64,000 nt of DNA from the NCBI RefSeq assembly GCF_030653755.1, contig NZ_JAURYU010000049.1, positions 1-64,000 of the forward strand, written 5' to 3'. The stretch is from Methylotenera sp. (lineage in GTDB: Bacteria > Pseudomonadota > Gammaproteobacteria > Burkholderiales > Methylophilaceae). Under the pieces are notes generated by a model that was given only the letters and a program-made list of their open reading frames with translations, did no database searches and was not told the DNA's origin. Of this stretch, positions 39,962 to 50,262 are shown in pieces (position 1 is the stretch's first letter; the number at the start of each line of letters is the position of its first letter). The position numbers and the translations under genes were made by a program.

Positions 39962-40073
39962 GTCTCATGGATATTATATAGCAGGCGATTATCAGCGCTT
40001 TATCGCTTAATCCAATCTCCTGTAAAATCTCACTATTGGCAGATAAACACTCCCCTTATTAAAGTGACCACAT

Positions 40074-41714
40074 ATGTTACGCATTACTGAAGTCAAACTC
40101 CCGATTGAAAACGCACAATCGCTTATCCACCAAGCAGATGAAATTAAAGCAGCATTGCTTAAGCGTTTAGAAATTCCAGAAAGTGATTTGATTCACTTCG
40201 ATATATTTAAACGTGGCGTAGACGCACGTAAATCGCATGCAATTTTATATGTGTACAGCCTTGATGTAGAAGTCAAAAATGAAGAAAAAATATTAGCGAA
40301 GTATCGCAAAGACGCGCACATTAAACCTGCGCCTGACACCAGTTATCAGTATGTTGCGACAACTGTATCTACACCCGAATTAAGACCTGTCATTGTGGGT
40401 TTTGGTCCAGCAGGCATCTTTGCTGCACTAATCTTGGCGCAATCGGGTTTTAAACCGATTGTATTAGAGCGTGGAAAAGAAGTACGTAAGCGTACGCAGG
40501 ACACATGGGGTCTATGGCGTAAAAGTACACTTAACCCAGAATCTAACGTGCAGTTTGGTGAGGGTGGTGCTGGCACTTTCTCAGACGGTAAGCTTTACAG
40601 CCAAATCAAGGACCCCAAACATTATGGTCGCAAGGTAATTCAGGAGTTTGTGAAAGCAGGCGCACCAGAAGAAATTATGTATGTAAGCCACCCGCATATC
40701 GGCACATTCCGTTTAGTGGGAATGGTTGAAGAAATGCGCAAAACGATTACTGAATTAGGCGGTGAAATTCGATTCGAGAGTCGTGTTGACGATATTGAAA
40801 TTGAAAACAACCAAGTGAAAGCCGTCGTATTGCAAACAGGTGAGCGCCTTGCAACCAATCACTTGGTGTTAGCGGTAGGCCATAGTGCGCGTGACACGTT
40901 TGAAATGGTATATAAACGTGGCATTTATATTGAGGCCAAACCATTCTCAATTGGCTTCCGGATCGAGCACCCACAATCTCTCATCGATAAGGCACGATAC
41001 GGCAAGAGCTACAGTGAGGACTTACTGACAAAGCTTGGCGCAGCCGATTACAAACTCGTGCATCATGCGAAAAATGGCCGTTCGGTTTACAGTTTCTGTA
41101 TGTGCCCTGGCGGCACGGTAGTTGCCGCGGCATCTGAGCCTAACCGTGTAGTAACTAACGGCATGAGCCAATATAGCCGCAATGAACGCAATGCCAATGC
41201 GGGGATTGTGGTCGGCATTACGCCTGAGCAAGACTATCCAGACCATCCGCTCGCTGGCATGGAGCTACAGCGCCAATTAGAAAGTCAGGCGTTTATCGCA
41301 GGTGGTAGTAATTACAATGCGCCTGGACAGTTAATTGGCGACTTTTTACTTAACCAGCCATCTACTCAGTTTGGTGAAGTGACACCTTCTTACAAACCAG
41401 GTGTACATCTCACCAATTTGGCATCTGTACTGCCAGAGTATGTAATTACCGCTATCCGTGAGGCTATCCCTGAGTTTGCTAAGCAAGTAAAAGGTTTTGA
41501 TTTGGCTGACGGTGTACTGACAGGCGTTGAAACACGCACCTCTAGCCCTATCCGTATTAAACGTGACGATGACTCACTGCAAAGTATCAACACCAAGGGC
41601 TTATACCCATGTGGTGAAGGTGCAGGCTATGCTGGGGGGATTTTATCAGCAGGAGTTGATGGTATTAAAGTGGCTGAGGCTGTAGCGCTTAGCCTCTCTG
41701 ATAGTTCTAGCTAA
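40074..41714 (+). CDS. NAD(P)/FAD-dependent dehydrogenase (COG2509-like)
   Basis: PVIVGFGPAGIFAALILAQSGFKPIVLERG, FGEGGAGTFSDGKLYSQIKDP, LYPCGEGAGYAGGILSAGVDG. Confidence 0.92.
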   Translation: MLRITEVKLPIENAQSLIHQADEIKAALLKRLEIPESDLIHFDIFKRGVDARKSHAILYVYSLDVEVKNEEKILAKYRKDAHIKPAPDTSYQYVATTVSTPELRPVIVGFGPAGIFAALILAQSGFKPIVLERGKEVRKRTQDTWGLWRKSTLNPESNVQFGEGGAGTFSDGKLYSQIKDPKHYGRKVIQEFVKAGAPEEIMYVSHPHIGTFRLVGMVEEMRKTITELGGEIRFESRVDDIEIENNQVKAVVLQTGERLATNHLVLAVGHSARDTFEMVYKRGIYIEAKPFSIGFRIEHPQSLIDKARYGKSYSEDLLTKLGAADYKLVHHAKNGRSVYSFCMCPGGTVVAAASEPNRVVTNGMSQYSRNERNANAGIVVGITPEQDYPDHPLAGMELQRQLESQAFIAGGSNYNAPGQLIGDFLLNQPSTQFGEVTPSYKPGVHLTNLASVLPEYVITAIREAIPEFAKQVKGFDLADGVLTGVETRTSSPIRIKRDDDSLQSINTKGLYPCGEGAGYAGGILSAGVDGIKVAEAVALSLSDSSS

Positions 41715-41852
41715 TCCAAACTCAAAACCTACTCACCAATAAATATTTGAGTACATTTTCATATTAACCTAGCCACTTTCATACACAACAATTTGAGCGT
41801 ACACTGGATTTCCTGACTTTTCAGTTAAGGTCGCTTATATAGGAGCTACATG

Positions 41853-42044
41853 ATGAAAGCAAACATTGGTGGAATCGACCGCACAGTAAGAATTGTTGCA
41901 GGACTTGCGTTAATCGCATGGGTATTATTTGCAAATGGTCCAGTTTGGGCTTGGATTGGTGTTGTACCGCTAGCAACGGGACTTATTAACTTTTGCCCTG
42001 CTTATGGTTTACTTGGCATTAGTACCTGCAAAACCAAAAACTAA
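41853..42044 (+). CDS. DUF2892 (YgaP-like membrane) protein
   Basis: MKANIGGIDRTVRIVAGLALIAW...GLINFCPAYGLLGISTCKTK. Confidence 0.92.
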   Translation: MKANIGGIDRTVRIVAGLALIAWVLFANGPVWAWIGVVPLATGLINFCPAYGLLGISTCKTKN

Positions 42045-42045
42045 T

Positions 42046-42073
42046 AAAAAAGGCGGCTTAGAGCCGCCTTTTT
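42046..42073. terminator. Bidirectional intrinsic terminator
   Basis: AAAAAAGGCGGCTtagAGCCGCCTTTTT. Confidence 0.9.
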
Positions 42074-42086
42074 ACTGTGACTTATT

Positions 42087-43670
42087 TTATTGCCTAATCA
42101 AATAATCAAATGCACCAAGTGAAGCTTTTGCACCTTCACCCATTGCAATAATGATTTGTTTGTATGGTGTAGTTGTCACATCGCCAGCAGCAAACACGCC
42201 AGGTAGCGATGTTGCATTGTGATGATTCACTTCAATTTCACCATATTTACTCAAGTTCAACGTACCTTTTAACCAATCACTATTTGGTACTAAGCCAATC
42301 TGCACAAACACACCATCTAACGCTAAGTGCTTAGACTCACCAGTGACACGATCTGTATAGGTCAGCCCGTTCATTTTTGTACCATCGCCAGTTACTTCTG
42401 TGGTTTGCGCACTGGTAATAATGGTCACGTTACTTAATGAACGTAGTTTTTTCTGCAATACAGCATCGGCTTTTAACTCAGTATCAAATTGCAATAATGT
42501 CACATGCCCAACAAAATTAGCTAAATCGATAGCAGCTTCCACGCCTGAGTTACCACCACCAACTACAGCAACAGGCTTGCCCTTAAACAATGGTCCATCG
42601 CAGTGTGGGCAGTAAGCAACCCCTTTACCGCGATACTCTTTTTCACCTGGTACGTTCAGCTCGCGCCAACGCGCACCAGTGGCAAGAATCACCGCTTTGC
42701 TTCTTAAGGTTGCGCCACTTTCCAACTTCAACTCGATTAAATCATCGTTTTTATTACCGTGTTTACCTGGCTCGGTTAATGAAACAGCACGCTGTAAATT
42801 CATGATGTCTACATCATAGCTTTTGACATGCTCTTCCAATGCCATCACTAGTTTTGGCCCTTCGGTTTCTTTCACTGAAATAAAGTTTTCAATACCAAGC
42901 GTATCCATCACTTGACCACCAAAACGCTCTGCCACTATGCCTGTACGTATGCCTTTACGTGCGGCATAAATGGCTGCTGACGCACCCGCTGGGCCACCAC
43001 CTACCACCAAGACATCAAAAGGGGCTTGGGCATCTAATTTTTTCGCCTCACGCGCAACTGCACCAACATCAATTTTTGGCAAAATCTCGTCCAACTCCAT
43101 ACGACCCGCACCAAACACTTCACCATTTAAGTAAATGGTTGGCACAGACATAATGTCTCTAGCTTTTACTTCATCTTGATATAGCGCACCATCAATCATC
43201 ACATGTGTAATGTTAGGATTAATCACCGCCATCATATTCATGGCTTGCACGACATCTGGACAATTATGGCAGCTAAGCGAGATATAAGTCTCGAAATGGA
43301 AGCTACCTTCAATTGCTGCGATTTGTGCGATCTTTTCAGCCTCTAGCTTCATCGGATGACCACCCGTGTGAAGTAATGCTAATACTAAAGAGGTAAATTC
43401 ATGGCCCATTGGAATACCAGCAAATCGCACCCCTACCGCTTTATTTGCCTCGGTATGTGTTGCACCACGTTTTACAGCGAATGAAGGTTTACGCGCGTCA
43501 TCTTCCATGGTCAGTGTAATTTTGTCCGACATGCTCGCGATTTCTTCCAACAGTTCGTGCATCTCTTGCGCTGCTGGTGTTTCATCTAATGATGCAGCCA
43601 ATACGATAGGCTCACGCAACATCTGTAAATAGGTTTGCAATTGGGTTTTAATACCAGTTTCTAATGCCAT
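42087..43670 (-). CDS. ahpF: Alkyl hydroperoxide reductase subunit F
   Basis: N-terminal CHNCPDVV redox site, [42 protein letters not shown]. Confidence 0.96.
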   Translation of the reverse strand: MALETGIKTQLQTYLQMLREPIVLAASLDETPAAQEMHELLEEIASMSDKITLTMEDDARKPSFAVKRGATHTEANKAVGVRFAGIPMGHEFTSLVLALLHTGGHPMKLEAEKIAQIAAIEGSFHFETYISLSCHNCPDVVQAMNMMAVINPNITHVMIDGALYQDEVKARDIMSVPTIYLNGEVFGAGRMELDEILPKIDVGAVAREAKKLDAQAPFDVLVVGGGPAGASAAIYAARKGIRTGIVAERFGGQVMDTLGIENFISVKETEGPKLVMALEEHVKSYDVDIMNLQRAVSLTEPGKHGNKNDDLIELKLESGATLRSKAVILATGARWRELNVPGEKEYRGKGVAYCPHCDGPLFKGKPVAVVGGGNSGVEAAIDLANFVGHVTLLQFDTELKADAVLQKKLRSLSNVTIITSAQTTEVTGDGTKMNGLTYTDRVTGESKHLALDGVFVQIGLVPNSDWLKGTLNLSKYGEIEVNHHNATSLPGVFAAGDVTTTPYKQIIIAMGEGAKASLGAFDYLIRQ

Positions 43671-43842
43671 GATTGCTCTCTTCTTTAAATTCTTATCTGC
43701 CTGTGACTTAACACAAGCATCTTTACCTAAAATAAAGGCATTATCTTTTGAATAATGCCCTTGTTATTTCACTGCGCTAAGAGATGTTTGCTCGTTAGCG
43801 CAGCATTACCTTGCCTAATACAATTACACCTTACCGACCAGA

Positions 43843-44406
43843 TTAAATCTTACCTACAAGGTCTAATGATGGTGTTAATGTTTTAGCGCCTTCTTGCCAT
43901 TTAGCCGGGCAAACTTGGCCTGGGTTAGCCGCTGTAAATTGTGCAGCTTTCAATTTACGTAGTGTTTCTTTTACATCACGAGCGATTTCGTTGCTGTGTA
44001 CTTCAACAGTTTTAATCACGCCTTCTGGGTTGATCACGAAAGTACCGCGTAATGCTAGACCTTCTTCATCGATATGCACGTCAAATGCGCGTGTCAATTG
44101 GTGTGTTGGGTCACCCACTAATGGGAATTGTGCTTTACCAACTGCTGGTGATGTTTCGTGCCAAACTTTGTGTGAGAAGTGTGTATCTGTTGTCACGATG
44201 TACACTTCAGCACCTGCTTTTTGGAACTCTGGGTAGTTATCTGCAGCATCTTCAACTTCTGTAGGGCAGTTAAATGTAAATGCAGCTGGCATAAAAATAA
44301 CAACTGACCATTTACCTTTCATGCTTTCATCAGAAACTTCAACGAATTTACCGTTATGAAAAGCCTGTGCCTTGAATGGTTGTACTTGTGTATTGATTAA
44401 TGACAT
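43843..44406 (-). CDS. ahpC: Alkyl hydroperoxide reductase subunit C (peroxiredoxin)
   Basis: FMPAAFTFNCPTEVEDAADNYPEF ... GQVCPAKWQEGAKTLTPSLDLVGKI. Confidence 0.97.
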   Translation of the reverse strand: MSLINTQVQPFKAQAFHNGKFVEVSDESMKGKWSVVIFMPAAFTFNCPTEVEDAADNYPEFQKAGAEVYIVTTDTHFSHKVWHETSPAVGKAQFPLVGDPTHQLTRAFDVHIDEEGLALRGTFVINPEGVIKTVEVHSNEIARDVKETLRKLKAAQFTAANPGQVCPAKWQEGAKTLTPSLDLVGKI

Positions 44407-44497
44407 TGTTCTTTCCTATCTAATCGTTAAAAGAGTGGTTTAAAAAAGCTATAAATTCAAGATTTGAATTATAGAGGGTTAAAATAATAAATCCAAT

Positions 44498-44535
44498 ATA
44501 TCATATAAATGATATTGATAAGTATTATTTATCAA
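44498..44535. promoter_or_regulatory. Two abutting dyads upstream of ahpC
   Basis: ATATCATataaATGATAT followed by TTGATAAgtattatTTATCAA. Confidence 0.35.
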
Positions 44536-44610
44536 CAGATCATGCAGACTAAGCTCGATATACTGATTTATAAACAAACATCCTAAACTGAATTGAGATG
44601 CTTTGCCATC

Positions 44611-44928
44611 TCAAGCTTGTGTCACTGCAATACTTTGCGTGGCCGTTTCACCCAAATTATCATGCCATGTCACTTCAACAAGATCGCCTAGCTTGGCACC
44701 TTTTAATCTAAAGGTAAGATATGGATTTTTAGCAATCCCTGTGCCCCATTGCGCCTCTATGACGAGCTGACCATTTAAAGTAGCAGTCAATAACTGTACG
44801 AAATGCGCAGGGACTAGCTGATCAAAGTCGTTTTTTCTACGCCCCGTCTCCATTGGGTGGCTCATCAACACTTTAACCTCAGTGTAGTCACCTTTAAGCT
44901 GAGCGCGCATTTTCATGCTTTTATCCAT
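44611..44928 (-). CDS. soxZ: Thiosulfate oxidation carrier complex protein SoxZ
   Basis: VKVLMSHPMETGRRKNDFDQLVPAHFVQLLTATLNGQLVIEAQWGTGIAKNPYLTFRLKGAKLGDLVEVTWHDNLGET. Confidence 0.92.
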   Translation of the reverse strand: MDKSMKMRAQLKGDYTEVKVLMSHPMETGRRKNDFDQLVPAHFVQLLTATLNGQLVIEAQWGTGIAKNPYLTFRLKGAKLGDLVEVTWHDNLGETATQSIAVTQA

Positions 44929-45032
44929 GCTGACTCCTTTTCACATCGCCAAATTACGCTTACAGGCAAGTTATAAAAACCACAAATAGACTACAGCGCT
45001 AAATCTGGCAATCACTGGTTACCATAAGCGAA

Positions 45033-45467
45033 CTAGCCACAGCCATTTTCCAACACCGTAATGTTTTTAGCATGCGTAAAATACTGATTACCCACTTTAA
45101 CCACCACTTTTAAATCAGAAGTCTCGGCCATTTTGATACGCGTTACCACAAACGGCTCAGCACCATGACTAAACATAAAATTAGCGATGAGCGGGGTTGG
45201 ATTGTTCTCCACCAAAATAGCAATCGCCTCAGTACCGTTAATATTGCTTCTCACCTCAACCTGTACAACAGCGCCATTCTCCGCACGTTCTGGCGCAACA
45301 ATCAGAATGTCGCTACTTGGTATTTCCTCACTAACATTCAAGTGTTGCGTTACATCCTCAATTTTCACAGCTTCAAAAGCAGGGCGATTCCACAGTGCTG
45401 CCAATACTTTGATAGGCGCTAACGCAACCAAAGTGAGTATTCCCAATAAGAAACTTCTACGTTGCAT
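45033..45467 (-). CDS. soxY: Thiosulfate oxidation carrier protein SoxY
   Basis: Tat-type MQRRSFLLG N-terminus, SoxY domain, C-terminal carrier Cys in ...LENGCG. Confidence 0.9.
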   Translation of the reverse strand: MQRRSFLLGILTLVALAPIKVLAALWNRPAFEAVKIEDVTQHLNVSEEIPSSDILIVAPERAENGAVVQVEVRSNINGTEAIAILVENNPTPLIANFMFSHGAEPFVVTRIKMAETSDLKVVVKVGNQYFTHAKNITVLENGCG

Positions 45468-45475
45468 AATACCTC

Positions 45476-46993
45476 CTAAGATTTAGGCTTTTTATTATCG
45501 CCCATCATTAGCCTTAGCTGCCTTAAACGCGCTTCAACAATAGATTGCTGATAAAAATCACCGTCATTGGCTTTTGCGGCTAAATCCATTTGTTCAATGG
45601 CGCGAGCAAGATCATATTTCCGATAATAGGCCTCACTCTGCGCTTGGTGGCTAAGCAAAGCTTTATTTTGCATATTGTAAGCCTTAGCTAATAAGTCATA
45701 CATATAAGCATCATCAGGATAAAAACCCTGCTTCATTTTAATTAGTTGAATCGCTTGAGTGGCTTGTTTTGTGGCAAGGTAATGTTCTGCATACCCATGA
45801 ATTAAGGCGCGGTTATCTGGAAAAGCCTGCAATCCAGACGCATATTTCTCGGCTGCCTCGATAGGCTTATTTCTGGCCACTTCAAGCCGCGCTGCTAAAT
45901 TTTCTATCATAGGGTGGGATGACGCATTTTTCTTAAGCCAAGCCAGCTCGTATTCGACTTCTGTCCATGCGCTCTTTCGCAATAAAGCGACTGCTAAACC
46001 ATAATGCTCGGCGGCAACATTTGCATAACGTTGTTCACTAATATTTTGCTTAAACAAATCAATCGCTACTTGAGGAACGCCCAGCATCGCGCGTAACTTC
46101 GCTTTCACATATTGGAACTCAAGACCATCTGCTACCTGTTTATATGGCATTTGCTCAACACGATTAGTGACATCAGCAATCCGCTCAGAAGTCAGTGGAT
46201 GGGTACGTAAAAAACTAGGTGCGCCACCCTCGGTGAAACGAGAACCGCGCTGTAAAGTTTTAAAGAACTGTGGCATCGCCCTCACATCAAAACCACCAGA
46301 ATCTAATATCTGCAAACCAATACGATCCGCTTCACGCTCATAATCACGGGTGTAATCCAATTGGTTTTGCACACCGATAGCAGATGCTGTGGTCATAGCA
46401 CCTGAGGCCAACTGCGGGTTAGATCTTGCGACCAGTAAAGCCAAAGCAATACCTGCTAAGTTCTTAAACGTGTCATATTTTTGCGAGGCAAGCATTCGTG
46501 CTAAATGTCTTTGTGTAACGTGACCTATTTCGTGACCAAGCACACTCGCAAGTTCCGACTCAGTATTGGAAGCCAGAATCAAACCTGTATGCACACCGAT
46601 TACACCACCTGGCATGGCAAACGCGTTAATTGAAGGATCTTGCACCACAAAGAAATTAAACTTTTGTCGCTTTTCTGGCCCATTTTCCACCAAGCGTGCG
46701 CCTAGGCTTTGCAGGTAGTCAGAGACTTCCGCATCACTTAGCACATCATCACTGACGGCAACCTGACGCATAATCTGCTCTGCGATTTCCTGCTCTTGCA
46801 ATGGCGACATTACCGTTGCTGATACATCGCCTAAGTCTGGCAATTCATTTGCAAGCGCTTGATGTGTGAATACGAGTGAAGCAGCTACTAGTGTAGTGGC
46901 AACTACCGAGGTCGAAACTATTGGCGTCGAGACCAGTGAAGTCGGAATAATTGAAGCAACTAATAATATAATGGGGGATAAATTTAATTTCAT
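45476..46993 (-). CDS. BepA/YfgC-like M48 periplasmic metalloprotease with TPR region
   Basis: VLGHEIGHVTQRHLARML (HExxH), READRIGLQIL, C-terminal TPR-like repeats; start at 46993 gives a signal peptide. Confidence 0.9.
   Translation of the reverse strand: MKLNLSPIILLVASIIPTSLVSTPIVSTSVVATTLVAASLVFTHQALANELPDLGDVSATVMSPLQEQEIAEQIMRQVAVSDDVLSDAEVSDYLQSLGARLVENGPEKRQKFNFFVVQDPSINAFAMPGGVIGVHTGLILASNTESELASVLGHEIGHVTQRHLARMLASQKYDTFKNLAGIALALLVARSNPQLASGAMTTASAIGVQNQLDYTRDYEREADRIGLQILDSGGFDVRAMPQFFKTLQRGSRFTEGGAPSFLRTHPLTSERIADVTNRVEQMPYKQVADGLEFQYVKAKLRAMLGVPQVAIDLFKQNISEQRYANVAAEHYGLAVALLRKSAWTEVEYELAWLKKNASSHPMIENLAARLEVARNKPIEAAEKYASGLQAFPDNRALIHGYAEHYLATKQATQAIQLIKMKQGFYPDDAYMYDLLAKAYNMQNKALLSHQAQSEAYYRKYDLARAIEQMDLAAKANDGDFYQQSIVEARLRQLRLMMGDNKKPKS
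46865..46939 (-). repeat. Five in-frame 15-bp degenerate tandem repeats in signal peptide region
   Basis: Encodes SLVST-PIVST-SVVAT-TLVAA-SLVFT. Confidence 0.75.
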
Positions 46994-47102
46994 TATTACT
47001 ATGATAACGTTTGCAGTCGAATGTTTCATAATACTGCGTAAATTATACCGCACCAACCTAAGCAATTTTTACACTTAAATCCAACACGCTGAGAATGACA
47101 AT

Positions 47103-47585
47103 ATGACAAACCCACTTACCCACTTTGATCAAAACGGTCAGGCCCATATGGTTGATATCGGCGAAAAAGCCGAAACACACCGTATAGCAGTTGCAACAGG
47201 GTACATTAGCATGCTGCCTTCAACGCTAGCACTTATCCAATCTGGAAGCAGTAAAAAAGGGGATGTACTTGGTATTGCCAGAATCGCCGCGATTCAGGCC
47301 GCAAAAAAAACATCTGACCTTATCCCGCTGTGCCACCCGATTTCACTCACGCGCATTGCCGTTAGTTTTGATGTAAATGAAACATCGTCTAGCATCAGCT
47401 GCTCAGTTACCACCGAAACTTACGGAAAAACTGGCGTAGAAATGGAAGCACTAACCGCAGTAAGCGCTTGCCTACTCACCATTTACGATATGTGCAAAGC
47501 GGTGGATCGCGGAATGACTATCTCAGAGATTAAGCTACTAGAAAAACACGGTGGGAAATCTGGTGATTGGTTAGCAAACAACTAG
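47103..47585 (+). CDS. moaC: Cyclic pyranopterin monophosphate synthase
   Basis: [70 protein letters not shown]. Confidence 0.97.
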   Translation: MTNPLTHFDQNGQAHMVDIGEKAETHRIAVATGYISMLPSTLALIQSGSSKKGDVLGIARIAAIQAAKKTSDLIPLCHPISLTRIAVSFDVNETSSSISCSVTTETYGKTGVEMEALTAVSACLLTIYDMCKAVDRGMTISEIKLLEKHGGKSGDWLANN

Positions 47586-47655
47586 CCTATTACAATCTCA
47601 GTATATTTTTCGCATGATTACATTTTGATAACAGTCCAATATGTAATCACAGAGC

Positions 47656-50256
47656 TTAGCCATTGATGACTAGTTTTTCAAAACTCTCAACATCTGTAGG
47701 CCTGCTAAAATAATAACCTTGGAAATAATCACAGCCAAAACTTCTTAACAGCTCGTATTGCTCAACCTGCTCAACACCTTCAGCGACGATATCGCAATGG
47801 ATGGTCTTACCAACGGCAAGTATCATTTGAATAATCGCTGCATCATTTGAATCTGTCAGTACATCATGCACAAAGGATTGATCAATTTTAATTTGGGTGA
47901 CTGGCAACTTTTTGAGATAGACCAATGATGAGTGCCCAATCCCAAAATCATCCAGAGAGATTCTGACACCCATCTGCTTCAATACTTTCATCTTATTGAT
48001 CACATCATCAATATTATCAATCACGGCCGTTTCGGTAAGCTCTAACTTAAGCTGGTCTGGATTAATCGCGGTATTCGCTAATATTTCACGCAACTCTTGT
48101 ACAAAGTTGATATATAAAAACTGCTTCGCACTAATGTTAACTGACAGCTTGATTTGACTTAATATTGGGTCTGATTCCCATACTTTCAGTTGCTGGCATG
48201 CCTGTGCCAATACCCAATGTCCTATCTTAATAATGTGATTCGTCTTTTCTGCAATCGGTATAAACTCGACAGGACTCACATTACCAAGCGTTGGGTGGCT
48301 CCATCGCAATAACACTTCAGCCGCAACCACTTGCTTATCCACATTAACAATCGGCTGGTAGTTAAAATATAGCTCATGATTAACAAGTGCCACTGAAAGC
48401 GCGGACTCTAACGCAAAGTTTTTTTCTATGCTTTCTTGCGTTAATTGATCATAAAATCGATACGTGTTACCACCACTTTCTTTAGATAAGTACATCGCAG
48501 TGTCTGCATGCCTCAAATGATCTTCAAAAGTCAGTTGATGGTCATTAAACAAGGTAATGCCGATGCTGGCACTGGTAGCAAATTCAAACAAACTTAAATA
48601 ATAATTTTTATTAAGCTCCGCCAAAAGCTTCTGGGCAACCTCGCTCACCTGTTGATAAGCGACTGTTGCACTGGAGTCTAAGTTCTCTAATATCACCACA
48701 AACTCATCTCCACTGAGTCTTGCAACGGTATCTCCAGACCTCACCGTATTCTGTATTCTTTTAGCCACTTCTATCAGCAACTGATCGCCTACATCATGGC
48801 CTTTGGTGTCATTGAGTGTTTTAAATTTATCTAAATCAATAAACAATAAACCACAGTAAGTGCCTACCCGTTGCGCAATTAAAATCGCATGCTGATAACG
48901 ATCAATCAACAAACGTCTATTAGGCAAAGCCGTCAGCGCATCATAATAGGCAAAGTTCTCGATCTCCTGCCTAGCTTTTTTCTGTTCAGAAATATCACGT
49001 ATAAATCCAGTGACCAACCACAAATCAGCATCTCTTAAAGCAGTTAGCGTTAACTCTATCGGAAACTCACCACCATCTGCACGCATTGCAACCATTTCAA
49101 TGCGTTGGTTAAAAATATGCTTAACACCAGACTTAACATATTGCTGGTGCCCCGCATGATGGGCAGTTCGGTATCTTTCGGGAATAATCAATTCCGACAT
49201 CGGCTTCCCTAAGACGTCTTCCTTTTTATACCCAAAAATACGCTCTGCTGCTGGATTAAACTCAACCAACAGGCCTGCTGCATCAATCGTTAAAATGGCA
49301 TCGAATGCCCCATTAATCACAGCGCGTAGCTTCTTATCGTGTTTTTGTATGGTCTTAAGTGCTAAATTTCGCTCAGCTTGCAAGGCAGAAATTAACAACA
49401 TGGTCACCACCAATGCCACCATAAAGGTCCACAGTGAGAAGACTCCTTCACTTATATTATGACTATAAAAATTACCAGTACCCTGCGAAGTAAGCCATAC
49501 AGCAATGCTGGATAAGATAATGACAAAGAAAGACCCGCCGACAATACCAAAGCTCATTGAAGCCCATATGAGCATGGGCAAAATCACAAACATAGATAAA
49601 ATAAATTGTTTATTTAAATCAGGAACCGAACTCACGATAATGAGCTCAATGCACACAAACAAAACAATCCATGCCAGCAACTGGTGGCACTTATCATCAC
49701 AAGAGAATGTGCCTTTTCTACCGATATTGAGTACTAAGGGCAGCGCTAATAAAACACCTAAGCTATCGCCTAGCCACCAAATAAACCAAATATTGAAAAG
49801 ATTTCCCTCATTTGCTAACCCAGTGAAATATAAGCTAGATATAGCGCCTGTGGCACAAACCAACATGCCAATCATCGCCACCAATATCATCAGTAGAATA
49901 TCTTTTTGTTTATATAAATGATGATTAAAATGGAATTTGCGCAGGAGATATGCTGAGAGCATAGGGCCTAGCGTGTTTGTAACAGCGATTAACACACTTG
50001 TTAAAGAAGGTAACACGGTAAGCTCTATCGCAAATGATGCAATAAAAACTGCGGGGATACAGATGCGTCCCCAGCGCATAATGGCACCCACAGCAATTCC
50101 TGTAGGGAGCCACATCAAGGTAGCCATAGACTCTTTATAAGGCACCATCAGCCCAAGTTTGGCTGTTACAAAATAAGCCAGTGCCACTAAAACAAAAGTC
50201 ATCAACTTTGTTTTAAAAGTTGATGACCGATATTGAGTGGCAATGTTTTTCATCAC
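47656..50256 (-). CDS. MASE1-PAS-GGDEF-EAL cyclic-di-GMP signalling protein
   Basis: N-terminal MASE1-like TM array, PAS, RLSGDEFVVIL (SGDEF) and VVAAEVLLRWSHP (EVL variant of EAL). Confidence 0.92.
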   Translation of the reverse strand: MMKNIATQYRSSTFKTKLMTFVLVALAYFVTAKLGLMVPYKESMATLMWLPTGIAVGAIMRWGRICIPAVFIASFAIELTVLPSLTSVLIAVTNTLGPMLSAYLLRKFHFNHHLYKQKDILLMILVAMIGMLVCATGAISSLYFTGLANEGNLFNIWFIWWLGDSLGVLLALPLVLNIGRKGTFSCDDKCHQLLAWIVLFVCIELIIVSSVPDLNKQFILSMFVILPMLIWASMSFGIVGGSFFVIILSSIAVWLTSQGTGNFYSHNISEGVFSLWTFMVALVVTMLLISALQAERNLALKTIQKHDKKLRAVINGAFDAILTIDAAGLLVEFNPAAERIFGYKKEDVLGKPMSELIIPERYRTAHHAGHQQYVKSGVKHIFNQRIEMVAMRADGGEFPIELTLTALRDADLWLVTGFIRDISEQKKARQEIENFAYYDALTALPNRRLLIDRYQHAILIAQRVGTYCGLLFIDLDKFKTLNDTKGHDVGDQLLIEVAKRIQNTVRSGDTVARLSGDEFVVILENLDSSATVAYQQVSEVAQKLLAELNKNYYLSLFEFATSASIGITLFNDHQLTFEDHLRHADTAMYLSKESGGNTYRFYDQLTQESIEKNFALESALSVALVNHELYFNYQPIVNVDKQVVAAEVLLRWSHPTLGNVSPVEFIPIAEKTNHIIKIGHWVLAQACQQLKVWESDPILSQIKLSVNISAKQFLYINFVQELREILANTAINPDQLKLELTETAVIDNIDDVINKMKVLKQMGVRISLDDFGIGHSSLVYLKKLPVTQIKIDQSFVHDVLTDSNDAAIIQMILAVGKTIHCDIVAEGVEQVEQYELLRSFGCDYFQGYYFSRPTDVESFEKLVING

Positions 50257-50262
50257 ATGCTC

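Noticed and set aside
44515-44535. FNR/CRP-like site TTGAT...ATCAA upstream of ahpC
   Set aside because: Half-site spacing is 11 nt, not the 4 nt of FNR; kept only as a generic dyad
47615-47649. 9-bp inverted repeat TGATTACAT...ATGTAATCA between moaC and the GGDEF-EAL gene
   Set aside because: Weak AT-rich stem with 17-nt loop between convergent genes; ordinary terminator-like structure at best
49505-49921. 138-aa ORF antisense to the MASE1 domain
   Set aside because: Antisense of a TM domain gives long Lys/Ile/Asn ORFs by chance; no family signature
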